A stretch of DNA of 64,000 nt from Quillaja saponaria (GCA_029379385.1 CM055613.1:15642001-15706000), one strand, 5' to 3'. Counted from the stretch's first letter, positions 13,557 to 29,550 are shown. Notes: generated by a model from the sequence alone, not told the origin. Numbers and translations are program-made.

Positions 13557-15711
13557 GGTGTGGGTATAATGGAGTGACCCAGTTGTCATGAGCCTAAATC
13601 TAGAACCATGTTAGAATTTCATTCTCAAAAATTAATCAATTGGTAAAAAAAGAAGATGCTCATTTATTTATAAGGATTGCGAAGTCCTCTAACCTTAGCA
13701 ATATAAGAGTTCACACATTGACAAAAACTATTTCTTTTTACTTAGATCTTGATCAAGCGATACCCGCCTAATCGAGATGGAATGTGAGAATTAGTCGATA
13801 TGTCTTTTTGAAGAGAATGAATATACAAATATTAATACATACATGAAATGAAAAATTATATGAATATTGATTTAATATATTATAAAAAATTATTTGTTCA
13901 TTTTCAAATTTAAAATCCCAACCTTTCTTTTGAAAATGAAAGTTAATTTTTCCAAATTATCAAATTCTACAAATACTTTTAGCTTCATATCAGCTAATTT
14001 TGCGGTGTTTCATCTAGGTATATAATGATTTTGACTAGATGAAGATTCTGATTTGAGGAATTAAATTTGTAAAAGACTTAATTAAAAAAATAATTTCTCA
14101 TTGACCAAAAAAAAAAAAAAACGAAATAAATCTCAAAAACCAAAAAAATACATAAGCATTAAAACTTCAAATACTAAAATTTACGAAATTCAATCTATAA
14201 AAGTAACTTGTTTTTGGGAAAAATTTTAACCATTTTTTAATATCTCAAAACATTTTTACGTTAATTAATCTAAATATTATTTTAAATTTTTATAATACTT
14301 TACAAATAATTTACTTAAAAAATATTTTTACACAAACTCAATATATTATAATTAACTATTAGAAGTAGTTGGAGTGTATGATAAAATTTGCTTAAAGTGT
14401 AGTAGCAAAAAGATATCCTATCTCACCTACCTAAAAAGAAGAGACACAAAAGAGAGAATAGGGGCATGCCTAAAAATATCTTATAAAGATAAGATTATTC
14501 ATGAAAAAGAAAACTTACTTATTATTGGGTTCCTTTATTATTTAAGTCTCTTAAGATTATACCATAATATTCTATTTTAGTTTCTAAGTTATTCTTTTTT
14601 CTAATAAATTTCTCTAGATTTTTTTTTTCCAAATTAGGTCCACAAAGATTCAATTCTTCTAATTGGACTTTTACTCAAATCAGAACCATTTAGATGGAAA
14701 TAAAAAAACTATATGATATGACTAAAATTACTAGATTAGGGGAAAAAAAAATCTTGGTTTAGAAAGAAATATAAGGGTTTAAAATTTCAAATAATAAATA
14801 AATTTCTCTAATAATTGAATTAATATCCATATTATTTTTCTTCCATTAATTAATATTTCTTTGTTCATATTCTCCCAAAAAATATATAAGTAAATTTCAT
14901 TGTATTCGATCTCGATTTAATAGCATAATTTACTTAAAGATTAATTAAAAAAACTACTCTTAACAGACTTAATTAAAAAAATTTGAATCATCAAGAATCT
15001 TATTAAATGAAATTATTTTTAAAAAGTTAAAATAAAAACTAATGTAATTCGCATTATTCTCAAACACTGACAAACTTCTTCTAAGAAATGAAAGAGAAGT
15101 AAAATGAAGGATCGTCCAAGCAAAAAAAGGGAAACATAAGAGTGAAGGAGATGTACAAATTTTCACAATAGTTTATGGTTTTGCATTCAAAATTAAGGAG
15201 CTTTGGTTCAAATTCTATCTTATAAAGTTCATGCATATATCTTGTTTTCGGAGACATGAAGGTGTTCAATTATATATGGAGCTCAACCAGCCCAATTAGG
15301 ACATCTTTGTAAGTATATACATTAAAGGTGTCAGTTGTTTTAAATAACAAAATTTGTTGACGTCGTCTTAAAAAATTTGAAATTAGTTCCTGCCTTCATT
15401 AGGAATGAAGTTCAAGGAAATAAAGGAAGTTATTTGTTGTTATGTACATAAAACTAACAAGTGTTTTAGGAACAAAAATAATAACATGCATGTATATCAT
15501 TATGTACGAAAACGTGTATATGCAATTTTGTAATTCTTTTCACTTCCAATTAAAAACACCCCAACTCTATTATTTATTCATTCTTATTGCATAAAGTAAA
15601 ATTCAAAAATTAATTGTGTGGTTTTTGAAAAAATTACTCTTGTTTTTGTTTTTATTATCTTTCTCTAGATATAGCTATTGCTTATATTTATTGGAAAAGT
15701 ATTAATTAGTA
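13557..15711. other. AT-rich intergenic stretch, no gene
   Basis: No coding sequence is recognisable. The short frames at 14374-14580 and 14969-15269 have the biased composition of random AT-rich DNA and match no known motif. Confidence 0.55.
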
Positions 15712-15719
15712 TTACATGT

Positions 15720-16594
15720 CAGTGGCAGAGCTTGACATTTATTTTTAGAAGGGTCAACCAAAATTTTATATCAACATATTCAACTACAATAATAACAAAA
15801 AACATTTAGAAAAAACTCAATAACTCATAGACATAATAACAATTTATAAGTTACAAATGTTAAAAGATACAAATAAATATCTTTCAAATACATCTTTGAG
15901 TTGCTTAAATAAATTTAAAATTTGTGCAATGCTCTTTTAAATTAACAAATTGATATTGGTATTTTTTTTTTATAGTTATTAATTTTAAACTAAAAACAAA
16001 ATCTAAATAAATAGAACATATTTAAAAATTAAAAGATAGAATATATTTACTCGTTACTTGTTCAATTTTTAAATTTTGTTGATCAAGTAAAAAATTAAAT
16101 TTCTTCTATATCAATGTTAGACACACTCAGTAATTGTCTTGACAATAAAAAAAATAATTCAAATTTTATTAAATTTTTTTTATATATTTTGAGTTTAATA
16201 ATAGAATCTTCAAAATAAAATTTTATCTATTTTTTATAGGCAGAAATCTTTTCTCTCCTACAAACCTGGATAATAGCCTATCTCTATCGTCGAGAGAGCT
16301 TCACTCAAAATTCTTTTTTGTGGTGAGTCGCTACACAAATTACAAGATGGAGACAAAAAAAATCCTAACTTAGTTTTTTATAATAATCCTATTGCTGATT
16401 GGGCTTCAAATTTTAATCCACTAGTTTTGTAATATAAAAAATAAAAAATGTTATTCAATTTTTATTTTTGGAGGAGTCATAATATTAAGTAAGAGAAAAT
16501 TAAAAATTAAAAATTAATTTTAAATTATAATATTAGTATTTTTGAAAAAATTTGGGGGCCATGACCATTTGGTCCCTTAAAGACTCCTCCTTCA
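15720..16594. mobile_element. Non-autonomous hAT-like DNA transposon, copy 1
   Basis: The 8-bp target duplication TTACATGT lies at 15712-15719 and 16595-16602. The left end begins CAGTGGCAGAGC, and the right end reads TGAAGGAGGAG in reverse complement, so the inverted repeats are short and imperfect. The first end resembles the CAGTGGCGGAGC termini of hAT elements in many plants. Length is 875 bp with no transposase frame. It is homologous along its length to the element at 50370-51210. Confidence 0.75.
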
Positions 16595-17897
16595 TTACAT
16601 GTTAAGATCTTATTTTATTTTTTTATTTTTGTTATAGATAAGCTATTTACGTCAATCACATATAAGTAGGTACATCTTAATTTAACAAAAAAGAAAAACA
16701 ACCCATAAATTTTAATATATATATATATATATATATATTTACATTTACGTATGTTTTTGAGTGTTGCTAGGGATAGTATGTTTAATATAAAGTATGTATA
16801 TATACATATATTTTTTAGTTTTATATTAATTTGAGTTTTGGTACAAATTGGTCAATTAAAAGCCCAACCCAATAAAAATAAGCTAATGAATCTGCAGTAT
16901 AAGCTTAAATTGATACAATTGGAGCTTTCCTTTTAGAACCGATGAGGTTTCCATTGACCTACGAACCGATGAGGTCTATATTTACCATTCTTTACGTGCG
17001 AATTTTGAACTTTTAAATAACAATTTTTGATGACTCTAAAAATGACTTAACTGATAATTTTTAGCCCCTAAAATTGTTTAGCACTTAAGCGATGTTAGGA
17101 CTAGAAATTTTGGCTATTTTTTCTGCCTTAGTCTTTTTGTTTTGTAGTATGTGTATCTAGATTAATTTATACACACTTCGATTAATTACCATTCTAATTA
17201 TTTTTTCTCTTGTTTTTATATTGCTTACAACATAACCAATTTCATGCTTCTAAAATTATTTAACTGTTAGGCGATTTTAATTTTAAGGTCAGTGTAAGGA
17301 AAAAAAGAATTGCATTGGGGATCTTATGTCCCAAAAAAACATATTAAATTGATAATTACTAGTTTGAAAAATTCACCAAATAGTAAGTAGTATCAAAAAA
17401 CACATTTGCTCTAATGGGTTAAGCTGTGTGTAAAAATACTTTTTAAGTAAAGCTATTTAAAAAATATTGTATAAAAAACTAAAAAAGTGTTTTGATTAGA
17501 TACAAAAAATTATTTGATTTTATTATTTTACAATAAATATTGAGTATTAAAATTAGTAAAAAGACCAGTTTGCCAAATATTATGGTTATATTTTCTAAAA
17601 CAAAATAATTATTAAAATTTATTTGAGCTTTATTTGTTTTCTATTTAAAAAATTTCTTTTTAAGCCCATAAATATTTTTTCATAAAGCTTAAAAAATAAA
17701 ATTTCTATTACCAAATAATTTTGTAAAAAAGTTTAAACCTAAAAGTTATTTTAAAAGTTAAACTAAATAGGAACATTAGAAAAAGTTAAAAACCACTACA
17801 ATTAGCATGGACTCTTCTCGATAAACATTGTGCAAGCGAATACATAACATTGTTAAGAGTTTTCCTAACCCAGGCTGAAAAAAATTTATTAAATTAT

Positions 17898-17969
17898 AAT
17901 AAATATAATAATTAAATTTAAAATAATAAATATAATAATTAAATTTAAAATAATAAATATAATAATTTA
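17898..17969. repeat. 27-bp tandem repeat, about 2.7 copies
   Basis: Units start at 17898, 17925 and 17952. The first two are identical and the third is partial. Each contains AATAAATATAATAATT. Confidence 0.8.
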
Positions 17970-18078
17970 TTTATTTTATTGCACTAAAATCGTGTTACCA
18001 ATTATAATAAATATGAATTTTATCTCAAACCGAGAAGGATGATGGATGACTTATGTAGCCATTAATTAGGATAATTTG

Positions 18079-18104
18079 ATATATATATATATATATATAT
18101 ATAT
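18079..18104. repeat. AT dinucleotide microsatellite
   Basis: A pure run of 13 AT units, about 500 bp upstream of the SAHH start codon. Confidence 0.9.
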
Positions 18105-18454
18105 TTAGTAACTTATAGTATATCTTCATCCCAATAAATGATTTAACATTTTCAATAAATATGTTAATTAATACTAATTCCATTTAATAAAATTATTAAT
18201 TAGTATAATTAATACTAATTTCTTTGATAAGAATAAAGTTATGCAATTTGTAAATACCACTTATGCATAGATTAGCACTAATCACTTGAATTTCCACACT
18301 AGAAAATAAAAAGCCCCAAAGCATTGATTTGAATAGCAACCATAAGGGTTCCGTGTCCTACGCAAACAAATACACAGACTTTGCAAACCCAGATCCACCA
18401 ACCCCAACACATATCAGCGATTCAATCTCCACCGTCCATTTCACCCTTCAAACC

Positions 18455-18462
18455 TATTTATA
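18455..18462 (+). promoter_or_regulatory. Likely TATA box of SAHH
   Basis: TATTTATA lies about 115 bp upstream of the ATG and is followed by a CT-rich leader (about 18470-18570) typical of strongly expressed plant housekeeping genes. The transcription start cannot be fixed from sequence alone. Confidence 0.5.
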
Positions 18463-18576
18463 CATGCCTCTCTACCCTCACTTTCTTCGTCTTTTGCTCG
18501 CCTCTCTCTGTTTTATCTTTGTTCTTCGTCTATCAGTCAGAGAGAGTCCTCCATTTCCCCCTCTTTCTCTCTAACC

Positions 18577-20618
<2,042 letters not shown>

Positions 20619-22329
20619 AGGGGATCGAGGATTGAGAAAACAATATAGTATGGTCGGCTTGATTACTATTAGTTTTTGCCCTTGTTACCATTTGTGGTAG
20701 AATGGTAGTTTTCATTTTGATAGGTTTTGTTTGGGTGGTGGGGGTGGGTGGGCAAAGGAGAAAAGAAATGGGTATGAATAAGGCTTTGGATGGGACTGTG
20801 TGGGATATTTTTCAGTGCTTTCAATTTGAATCTTTTTTTGGTTATTATTTTTATTACAGAACCGAAAAGAAGAATAGAAATGGTGTCTTTTTTGGTTACT
20901 TCCAGTCTTCTATTACTCTTACAACAATAACATTAATTTGATTGGAAAGTTTGATCAATCTATCATTTGGATTGAGTCAAATCTCTTGTACAAGAACTGG
21001 TTTCTTGGAGGTTCCAAATTGTCGTGGAATTGGAGGAATAGAGTAAAGCCATACGGAAAATGAAACAAAATACATTTGTTTGTTAGGGGTGCTATATGAG
21101 TTATGCCAAGGCCCATTGAGATATAACCAAGCTGAGGCAAGAGCATGTTTTTCTTGTATATTATTTATTATAAATTTATATAAAATATTATATATTAAAC
21201 GAGTTGAACTAACAAATTACCGATTTTGTAAAATTTGAGTTCAAAGTATTTATAAAAAAATGATCTGTTATGGGTGACCAATACAGAGAAAGTGAAGAAA
21301 GTGTAATTTAATTAAATATATTTTTTAAGAAAAAAATAAATGTTCACTCTCTGTTCGAAGTCTACCCCACAAATGGGAAAGAGATCAGAAAAAATGGAAG
21401 TAGGTGATCTTCACAAGTTGTGTGGTGGTAGGTTAAGGTCTAATCATATTTTTGTTGAGTATCCCTGAATTCTTTGATTATCTTGTTGAATTTTCTTTCA
21501 CATGTAGTTTATCCTCCACCGTACGTTTCCATCTCCCATTCTCGACTCCAAAAGAACATGGGCTTAATTATTTTTCTTATTTTTTCATAAGAACATGGGT
21601 TTAATTAATTACTATATCAAAGAGAGGGCCAACATCCCCATCCCCTCCCCAATTTCCATTGGAACTAATCCAAAATTTGCCATTTTACTACAGAGAACTA
21701 GCCTGTTTTCTTAAGCAAACATAGAAAAATGACCTCATAATATAATGATATTGTCTTTAAAATATCACATTCTTATTAATTTGGTAGGTAGCATATTTTT
21801 TTGTCAATTTCTTTTCCCATTTTAACATTGTTAGCAAATTTTCAAACAATCACATATCCTAATTTCATTAATTTAATTTTGAATGATGAAAAAAAAAAAG
21901 TGAGAGCCCACACGTGAGTAGTGATAGAAATGATATATGTTATCGAGACTTAACTTGGCGAAATTGTTCCGATCTAAAATTGGAAAATATTAATGTAATA
22001 TAAATTTGAATTAGACTTGTCTCATTTTTTTTCTATCAATCCGAACCAAATTCAGCCCGACTTAATGGATTAAGATCCCACTCAAATTAAATGCTACCCA
22101 TAGATAATTCATACACACATAATCCAGCCTGGACCAATATGACCCGGCCCAGCATATTAAATTGTCATCCAACTATGCTTACACACAAATTGCAAACCAG
22201 GCCCATAGCAAAACAAAACCAAACATGTTGATACTCGAAAATAAAAGAATGATACATTGTAGTTTTGTGACTATTATGACAATAGATGTATTTTTGTGAC
22301 AATTGAGATTTTTTTCTTTTTTGACAAAA
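20619..22329. other. SAHH 3' flank and intergenic DNA
   Basis: The first few hundred bases are probably the SAHH 3' UTR; I cannot place the cleavage site. The rest is AT-rich with no gene seen. Confidence 0.5.
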
Positions 22330-22530
22330 ACTATTTATCTATACTTTATTTCTGACCGTGATATAGCTTCATGGAATGCTTTTATCAATGGATTTTGGAG
22401 TAATGGGCACTTTGCTGAGGCAATTCAGTTTTTTAAGAAGATGGTGGCACATGAGGATGCATTAATGGTTTGGTAAAGCCAAATGAGGCCAAATATGTGT
22501 GTTCTCTCCTCATGTACCAACGCCAGATCC
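22330..22530 (+). pseudogene. Pentatricopeptide repeat (PPR) relic
   Basis: From about 22330 one frame reads DRDIASWNAFINGFWSNG, then AEAIQFFKKM. This is the signature of a PLS-class PPR motif (compare the usual DVVSWNAMIAGYVQNG...EALELFREM). A shifted frame then gives KPNEAKYVCSLL, like the KPNEATFVSVLSAC that follows. Stops and a frameshift break it near 22470, and no start or further repeats are visible. Intact PPR proteins act in organelle RNA processing. This is only one or two repeats and is surely non-functional. Confidence 0.6.
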
Positions 22531-25325
22531 TAATTAATGGAATATGAGTGATGTACTGTGTCTCACATCAATTGTATGAGTAGCATGATGTGAATATATT
22601 AAGGATTTTAGATTTCTCCAACTTTTGGATAAGTTGTATTTAAATCATTAACATTAATCACCACTCTATCTATGCAATCATTAACATTAATTACCACTCA
22701 GTCCGGCATGGATGAAAAAGTTAGGGTCTATTTTCATATATTAAGGATTTGAGATCGCTACATGCTATAAACTAGTTTTTGAGAGTAATTCTAATTCTTA
22801 ACATGTTCTTCCAAAAGTTGAGATTATGAAAAAGGAGACAAGTTGCCTTTGTTCAAAGGACAGGAAAAAGAAATAAACACAGAGATTGTGCAAAATGTAC
22901 TATGCTGCATGTAAATTTTAGGAAGTGCAGGCATTGCAAGAACTTGTAAATTATGATATCTCTGCATGCAGAATATTTAGCAATGTAAAATTTTCATTAC
23001 CCTACATATGATTTAGTTAATTCGAATACCGTAAGAAACACCTTCATACAGATATAATTTCTTTCATGTAATAAACCTTAGTTAATTTATATGACCACTC
23101 ACTGTACTGATATGCAGGACCATTTGAGACATCTTGATGTGTACCTTAAAATCTCACGAAGATTCTTAGAAAGTATAATAAGAATAATGGAGCATCATAG
23201 ACTGAAAAGAGTTGAGTGAAAATCAACTATTATTATCACATGGAGTTTCAAATTCAAATAAGTCCCAAGTGTTTAATTGAACTTATAAGGTCTTATAGTG
23301 CCTTCTTGCTTGCTAAAAGGCACACCTTCGAGTTCACTGATATACATCAGAAGGATACTGTTTTCAGCCTATACATAGAGATCAAAAGTAGAAGAGCAGC
23401 AGGTTACAAAAAGTACAGCAGATACATGCTTAGAATGAATTATTCCACATAGCATGCACACTAGTAATCTTTCAAACTTGTTTAAGTGGTGGTAGTGTTT
23501 GAGTTGGGATCTTATTTCAGAGAGGATGAGATTGATTGGTAAATTAAAACACTAATGGCTCTCTGATATCATATTTGTGAGTACCCTTCTCTTTTAAAAA
23601 TTTGCCCTTCAGTCAGTTTGTAATAGCTGGCTCTGATTTGTGAATATCTTTCATGAAAGAATCTTTTTCTCAACATCACAGTCCTGTTTATGTCTGAATA
23701 ACTCATGCAAGTGCCAGACCAAACAAAAACATGCTCGAGGAGACATCTTCTAAAGAAAATCATAAGGTAATTTGATTTCAACTCAATGAAACTTAAATAT
23801 CACAGAGATACCATTGATTCAGACTTCCAGTATACATGTAGACTGTAGTTCTTATTTGGCCGGATAGGAAAAAGAAGGAAATGTGCTGTGCCGTGTAGAG
23901 AAAGAAGGAAATCAACGAATGCCGAAAGAAGAGTAACTGAGAAATTGCAATAACTGAGGATAATTGTACCTATTTCAAGATAAAAACATTACCTCACATA
24001 ACTAGCAAAGTAACCACACAAGTGCTGGCTGCCAATGAGAATAAAAGATGAAAAATTTAATTCTCTTGGTGCCAGCTAATGTTTACATGGAAGTCAATCA
24101 AATTGACAACCAAGACTAAATTTCTTGTATCTCCTGTACTTCATTGTCGATTAGCATATGTATCCATTATATGAAAAATACAATCTTTTTTCTTGTTATT
24201 CTAACAGGTTAAAGAAATTCAAACTGCACATAGCATTAATAACGGGACACATGCCTGCCCTCTACATAGGTCTGAACTACAAACAAGACATTGGCATTGC
24301 CTTGACATGAACCATAGAATCAACTGTAGAACCATCAAGAGAGAAAAAGTACCATATTTTAAGATCTAGCAGGTATATTAGAAGTGGTTCGAAGTGTACG
24401 GAATCCCATGACATATTTCCAGTACTGAAGTCAGAGCATACTGCAGAACTGATGATGATTTTGTTAACTAGAACATGAGTTGATATGAGCTTTGTATTAG
24501 ACACATAGTTTAGGTATTCATTTGTTGCTTCTTCTCACATTAATAGAGAATGACTTGCTAATCTTGTAGTCTCAATCAAGCATCAAGAGGATGTTTTAGC
24601 AGCAGGAGCTAGTTTGAGACCTATCGAGCAAATATGAGTAGAGATAGGAAAGCATAGGTGTTTAGCTTAAGACCTTATCTATGACAATAGAATGATCCTA
24701 ATAGATGATTAAATCCTGTTGCCTCCATAAAATCATCTTCTACCTAACTAAACAGATTTCTGTCATCTTGTCATAACCCTAATTTTGAGAAAGCTTTTCC
24801 ATTATTAACATACTTGTAATTTAACTGTCAAAGAGGGGATACAACATCAGCAAAATACAAAAAATAGTTAGTTAAAATATGCAATTGGATTTCATGATGA
24901 TCATTTGTTTTCAGGACTTCCAATAAGATAGCTTTTTGCAGAGGATTTGAACTTACGGACTTGGTGCTACTCTTCAATTCAGATTATCAATTAGTAGTTC
25001 TAAATTTCTCTAAAAAGAATACCACATGAAAAGGCATACATTCTAATTTCCTAACAAGGCATCAGCACAATGACAATAGTCATAATGTCTTCTAAAAACT
25101 AAACATACAAGCAGATCTAAGATATAAGCTAGTCCTCCACAGATGTTAGAAAGGAAGTAATGAGTTTTAAATGTAAGATCATAATCAAATCCTTAAAAGC
25201 AAAGCTCATTAAGAGAGAGGACAAGATTTGATAGACAAAGAGAAATTAGGATAAAATTAAAGAAGGGGGCTAGGAAGAACACATGTACCACTTCCCTTCC
25301 AAGACTAATCTATCAATCAATATCT
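22531..25325. other. Intergenic region downstream of RALF
   Basis: Base composition is more balanced than in the transposon-rich parts, and I see no repeats. No frame here matches a family I know; the frames at 23216-23452, 23569-23781 and 24277-24504 look random. An unrecognised non-coding transcript cannot be excluded. Confidence 0.5.
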
Positions 25326-25715
25326 TCAAGTTTTGATATCCCTGATATCTCTTGCACATCCTGTAATTACCTCACACCCTCTATTGTAAGGATTTGCTTG
25401 CCCTGCATGACAATTGTAGTATGAAGCTCCTGCCCTAGCACATGGAACCATGTCCCTCTTCAGTGTTTCATAGCTTATAAACTTTCTTTGCGTCACCAGA
25501 ATTCTTCTATTGGTCTCTGAATCCATTTCCAGCTCTTCCATGCATTCCCCAATTTTTTTGTTGCAAACCCTCTCTACCATTGGATCAATTTTACTGTTTT
25601 TCAGCAAGTTGAGGTCTAAAACAGAGACCCCATTGCAAGATGAGAAAAGGGTGTGGAGCAAAATAAGTGTCAGATAAAGAGAGGTCATGAAAATGCGAGT
25701 GGGTCCGGAGGACAT
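25326..25715 (-). CDS. RALFL31: RALF24/31-type rapid alkalinization factor precursor
   Basis: Secreted cysteine-rich peptide hormone precursor, 129 aa, intronless. RALF peptides act in the apoplast through CrRLK1L receptor kinases such as FERONIA, and through LRX proteins. Residues 8-29 form a hydrophobic signal peptide. The pro-region contains the usual Cys51-Cys58 pair and an acidic EMDSE segment. RRIL at 70-73 is a site-1-protease cleavage motif. The mature part has FISY (79-82, normally YISY) and four cysteines at 92, 102, 114 and 120. The segment SYETLKRDMVPC and the C-terminal ARDIRDIKT tail resemble Arabidopsis RALFL24 and RALFL31 rather than RALF1/23/33. RALFL31 is also the neighbour of SAHH1 in Arabidopsis, which supports the assignment. 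The gene is intact. Confidence 0.92.
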   Translation of the reverse strand: MSSGPTRIFMTSLYLTLILLHTLFSSCNGVSVLDLNLLKNSKIDPMVERVCNKKIGECMEELEMDSETNRRILVTQRKFISYETLKRDMVPCARAGASYYNCHAGQANPYNRGCEVITGCARDIRDIKT

Positions 25716-25808
25716 TGTTTTCTGTATGGAGCTTTCTTGTTTTCATTTTTGTTTTTCTGGGTTGTGAAAGTGAGATTTTTTGTAACCCAAAAAAATACAG
25801 GTGAGATT

Positions 25809-25817
25809 CTTTATAGT
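25809..25817 (-). promoter_or_regulatory. Likely TATA box of the RALF gene
   Basis: On the minus strand ACTATAAAG lies about 95 bp upstream of the start codon. An A-rich leader between it and the ATG fits a short 5' UTR. Confidence 0.5.
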
Positions 25818-25899
25818 TGGGAGGAACATGATTCATAAATGGCACTGGACTACACATTTAAATAGTGGTTAGGATGTAAGATGTTAGTGCACTCATGTA

Positions 25900-28800
25900 C
25901 TGTGAACAAATGAGATGGAGCCTCTGATTCTAAGCCAAAAAGTATATCTTGATATTTAAGCAATAAATTGTGACCTACTCTGTAATATAAATGCCACGTG
26001 AAGCATTATAGTTTTAATTGTAACCCAAGGATTGGCTAAATCAAAATTTCTGAAAAATTATTAAGAAATTAATGAAAGAATGTTACATATTACTATATTG
26101 TAAAGTCTTAGTTTTTCCGTAAATCTCCTAAAAAGTCCAGCTAACTTGCTAGAGTTGGGGAAGCGATTTGCCTTTCATTTAAGCTAAGGCTGAAGAAATA
26201 AGAATGAGCTCATTTCAAGTTTAGATTGTTGGGGTGAAACATTCTCAGTTTATAACTAAAAATGGAGCAGAAATTGAATTAATTTTTATTTTTAATAACT
26301 GAATTCTTGGGTTTGGTTGTCAAGATTATCTATTATGAGTGGAGGAAAATTTTGCATTAAAAAACTGGAAGTTTGTGGAGATATGCATAGAAGTAAATTA
26401 CCAAAGGAATCGTATGTATTTACTCTAAATTAAGTATTCAACATAAACTAATATTTACGGCTTATTAAGATGGGCTCTTTAAGGGCTCATCAACATAGTC
26501 AAATCTTTATTTATTTATAATATATGTAAAAATGACTTAATGGAAGAATTTTTTGATTTCTTTAAATATCCTTTATAGCTTTTAAAATTATATAGTTAGC
26601 TTTAATTGTTATTTTGCTATAAGTAAACTATTATTTTTTCCTAATTTTTCTCCATTTTAATATTAATAGGATTGTAATTATTTTAGAACTATTAATTCTT
26701 TTTAATCTTGATAAATTTATAATTTTTTCGATAATTATATATCAATAATAATTAAGATTGACTTTCCATTTGTTTTTTCGTTTTGTTTTTTTTTAACAAG
26801 TTCCTCATAATTTTTAGTTTTTCTCAAATTTAAATAATTATGAATTAAAAGAAATATTAAGTGAGTTTTCATGATTATAATATTATTTTTTAACTTTTAA
26901 TAATTCATCTATTTTTTTTTATATTTTTCAATAATTATATGTAAATAGTAGTTAAGATTGAATATTTTTTTTAAGTACTCTTATGAGTTTTTACTATGAC
27001 ATAAATACTTTTTTGTTGTTATTTACTTAAAAAATAGGCTATATATTCTATTTTATTTATTTTTTAATTCTTCTCTATTGTAATATTAATAAGATTGTGA
27101 TTTGTTTTATGACTATTGATTTTTTTTTGTCATAATTCTTTTTAATATTAATAGGATATATCATAAACAAGATTCACGCTCAATACTTGTGCTACGAAAA
27201 AGCTAGTTTTATAAAATTTGAACTAGTAAACAAATCCTAGAATAAATCTCAAACTCAATTCGTTTAGAAATGAATCAAACTTAATTGGAATTTTTAACAA
27301 ATTGTTTGTGAACCTAACATAAATTAACTATTTTTTCTTATTAACCAAGAACCTCATATAAACTCTTAAAAAAAAAAAAAAAACCTTACCTGTAGAGGAA
27401 ATATAGTTATATTTTCATTTTTTTTTTATTGGGTGATCTAATTAAGTAATTATTAAACTGTAATAAATATATTTTTAAAATTTAAAATATTTTAACAACA
27501 ATAATTCATATAGTGTATTAATAAAATCATGTTGATTATATATCAACTTAACAAATTAGGGAAAAAGAAAACATTAAAACAGTATTTACAACTTAAACAA
27601 TATCAATAAAATTGATTGAACCAATTTGAAATTAAATTACCTTGTTAATTTACTAAACTTTTTTTTTTTTTTAACCTATGATTAAAAATATTTTTATTCT
27701 TAGCAAAAACAATGATGTCCAAATGAGGATACCTAGGAGTCGCAGTCTCCCCTACTTCACAACTCAACCGGAGAAGCAAGGGACCGACCACCATCAATTA
27801 GAGAACAGGTCAGTCACAAGACATAACATACATATGCCTTGCCATTTTCTCCAGTGGGTGGAAATGTCAAAAGAACTAACATTTAGTGTGTGGGAAACGT
27901 TGGTACCATTATAATTGGGACCCATTAATAACTATACCCATATGAAATCATACCATATTTTGAAGAAGTTGATCTCATTCTGTCATTCACCACCATGAAG
28001 ATGATGCTGAAGAGAACTAAAATGAATACAGATGGAGGATAATATTCAGTTAATGGCAAATAGAAAGCATTGGCTGACTGCAAATTACATTTGAATTAAA
28101 GGCATCCATTCTTTCTGGTGACTTGAAAGTCTTAGTTAAAATTGTCTCTGCATGTATTGATTCAAGAAAGTACTAGTATTGAATAGCTGCATGATACTCT
28201 TAATTACAATTCATATTTACCAACCTAAAGTCTACTGATATACGATTCAGGTGATCAGGTCAGTTCAGAAGACAACCAATTAGAGAACATTCTCCAAAAA
28301 TTATCATGTCATTTTACTTTAAAATTAACAGGTGAGAATTTTTTTTAGAACAATGCCAACGGATTTGGATCCTCTCATGTGTCAGGGAAGAATTTGTTCT
28401 AATTTTATGGTTCACTTTTTCTTTTATAACAATATAATTTATTACAAAAAATAATTAGCTCTTAAATTTAGAATAGATCATTCTCTTGTTCTTAAAGAAT
28501 ATGAGAGGATTCAAATCTAATATAAATACATCCATTGAGCACAATTTCTCACATGTGACTCAATTTCTAGGGTAAAAACAGTAAAATAAAACAAATAATT
28601 CAGTATTTGCATATCAAGAAATTTTGACAAGCAAATGATCATTATCTGCCTAAAGGATGTGTTTAGTATAAAGTTAAAGAGAGCTAAAGTTTAAAGAGCA
28701 ATGTTTCATCTTTTTAAGTGTGTTCGGCACAATATCTCATTATAGAGCAACGATTGACTCTTTTTACTAAATTACTAAAATAAGGAGTAAGTATTAAATT

Positions 28801-29550
28801 TTGAAATGGTGGGTCAAGAGATGTTAAAGTAAACTTTAATTACTGGTACATAAAATTATCATCAATTTCTTCATTTTTTAGATTTATTTTGAGAAAAAGT
28901 TGCATTATTTAAAAAAAAAAAAATTACTCTTTAGGTATGTATAAATCTTAAAATTAACCCCAATAAATTATATAAATTATTTTTTTGCCCCCACACATTT
29001 TTATTTTTTATTGTGATCCAAATTAACTTTATTGACCCACAAATAAAAGTCACCAATGTAAAATAAAAACTAAATTTATCATTCTATCCCACAAATGAAA
29101 GTCACCAATATAAAATAAATATAAATTTATTGTTCCTGCACGCAAATAAAACTTAGTTCAATGCCCAAACTCAATAAAATAAGAGTTAAAAATTTGAAAT
29201 ATCTAATAATAACTTAGTTCAAAGTCCCAAACTCAATTAATAAGAGTTAAAAAATTAATTAATTTATTACCAAAAAAATAATAAGTTAATTTTTTTACTT
29301 TTAATCTTAGGGATTAGGATCATGAAAAAGGCGGCAAGAGGATCTTCGACTCTTCACGGCTTCGCCTAAAGTTGTGAGAGTAGAGCATGCGCTTGGCAGT
29401 GGACAGGTAGGTGATGAGCCGAAAACTTCTGTAATCATAAGATTGTGAAATCTTACAATTAACCCTTAGTGCAAACTTTTTTCTGAGTTAAAAGACTAAT
29501 TACATACAAATCAAATTTGGTAGGTCATCAATCATCATTAAGTAGTATAG
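25900..29550. other. AT-rich intergenic stretch upstream of RALF
   Basis: No gene is recognised. The frame at 27678-27914 is short and matches nothing. A section starting near 28650 looks like a small decayed MITE, but its ends are not clear. Poly-A or poly-T tracts occur at 27368-27383, 27660-27672 and 28911-28923. Confidence 0.5.

Larger units (their letters stand above)
16603..18450. other. AT-rich stretch upstream of SAHH
   Basis: No gene is present. It holds an AT microsatellite near 16718-16738, a MITE-like AT-rich section around 17410-17780 with no clear ends, a 27-bp tandem repeat and a second AT microsatellite. The last 150 bp become pyrimidine-rich toward the SAHH promoter. Confidence 0.5.
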
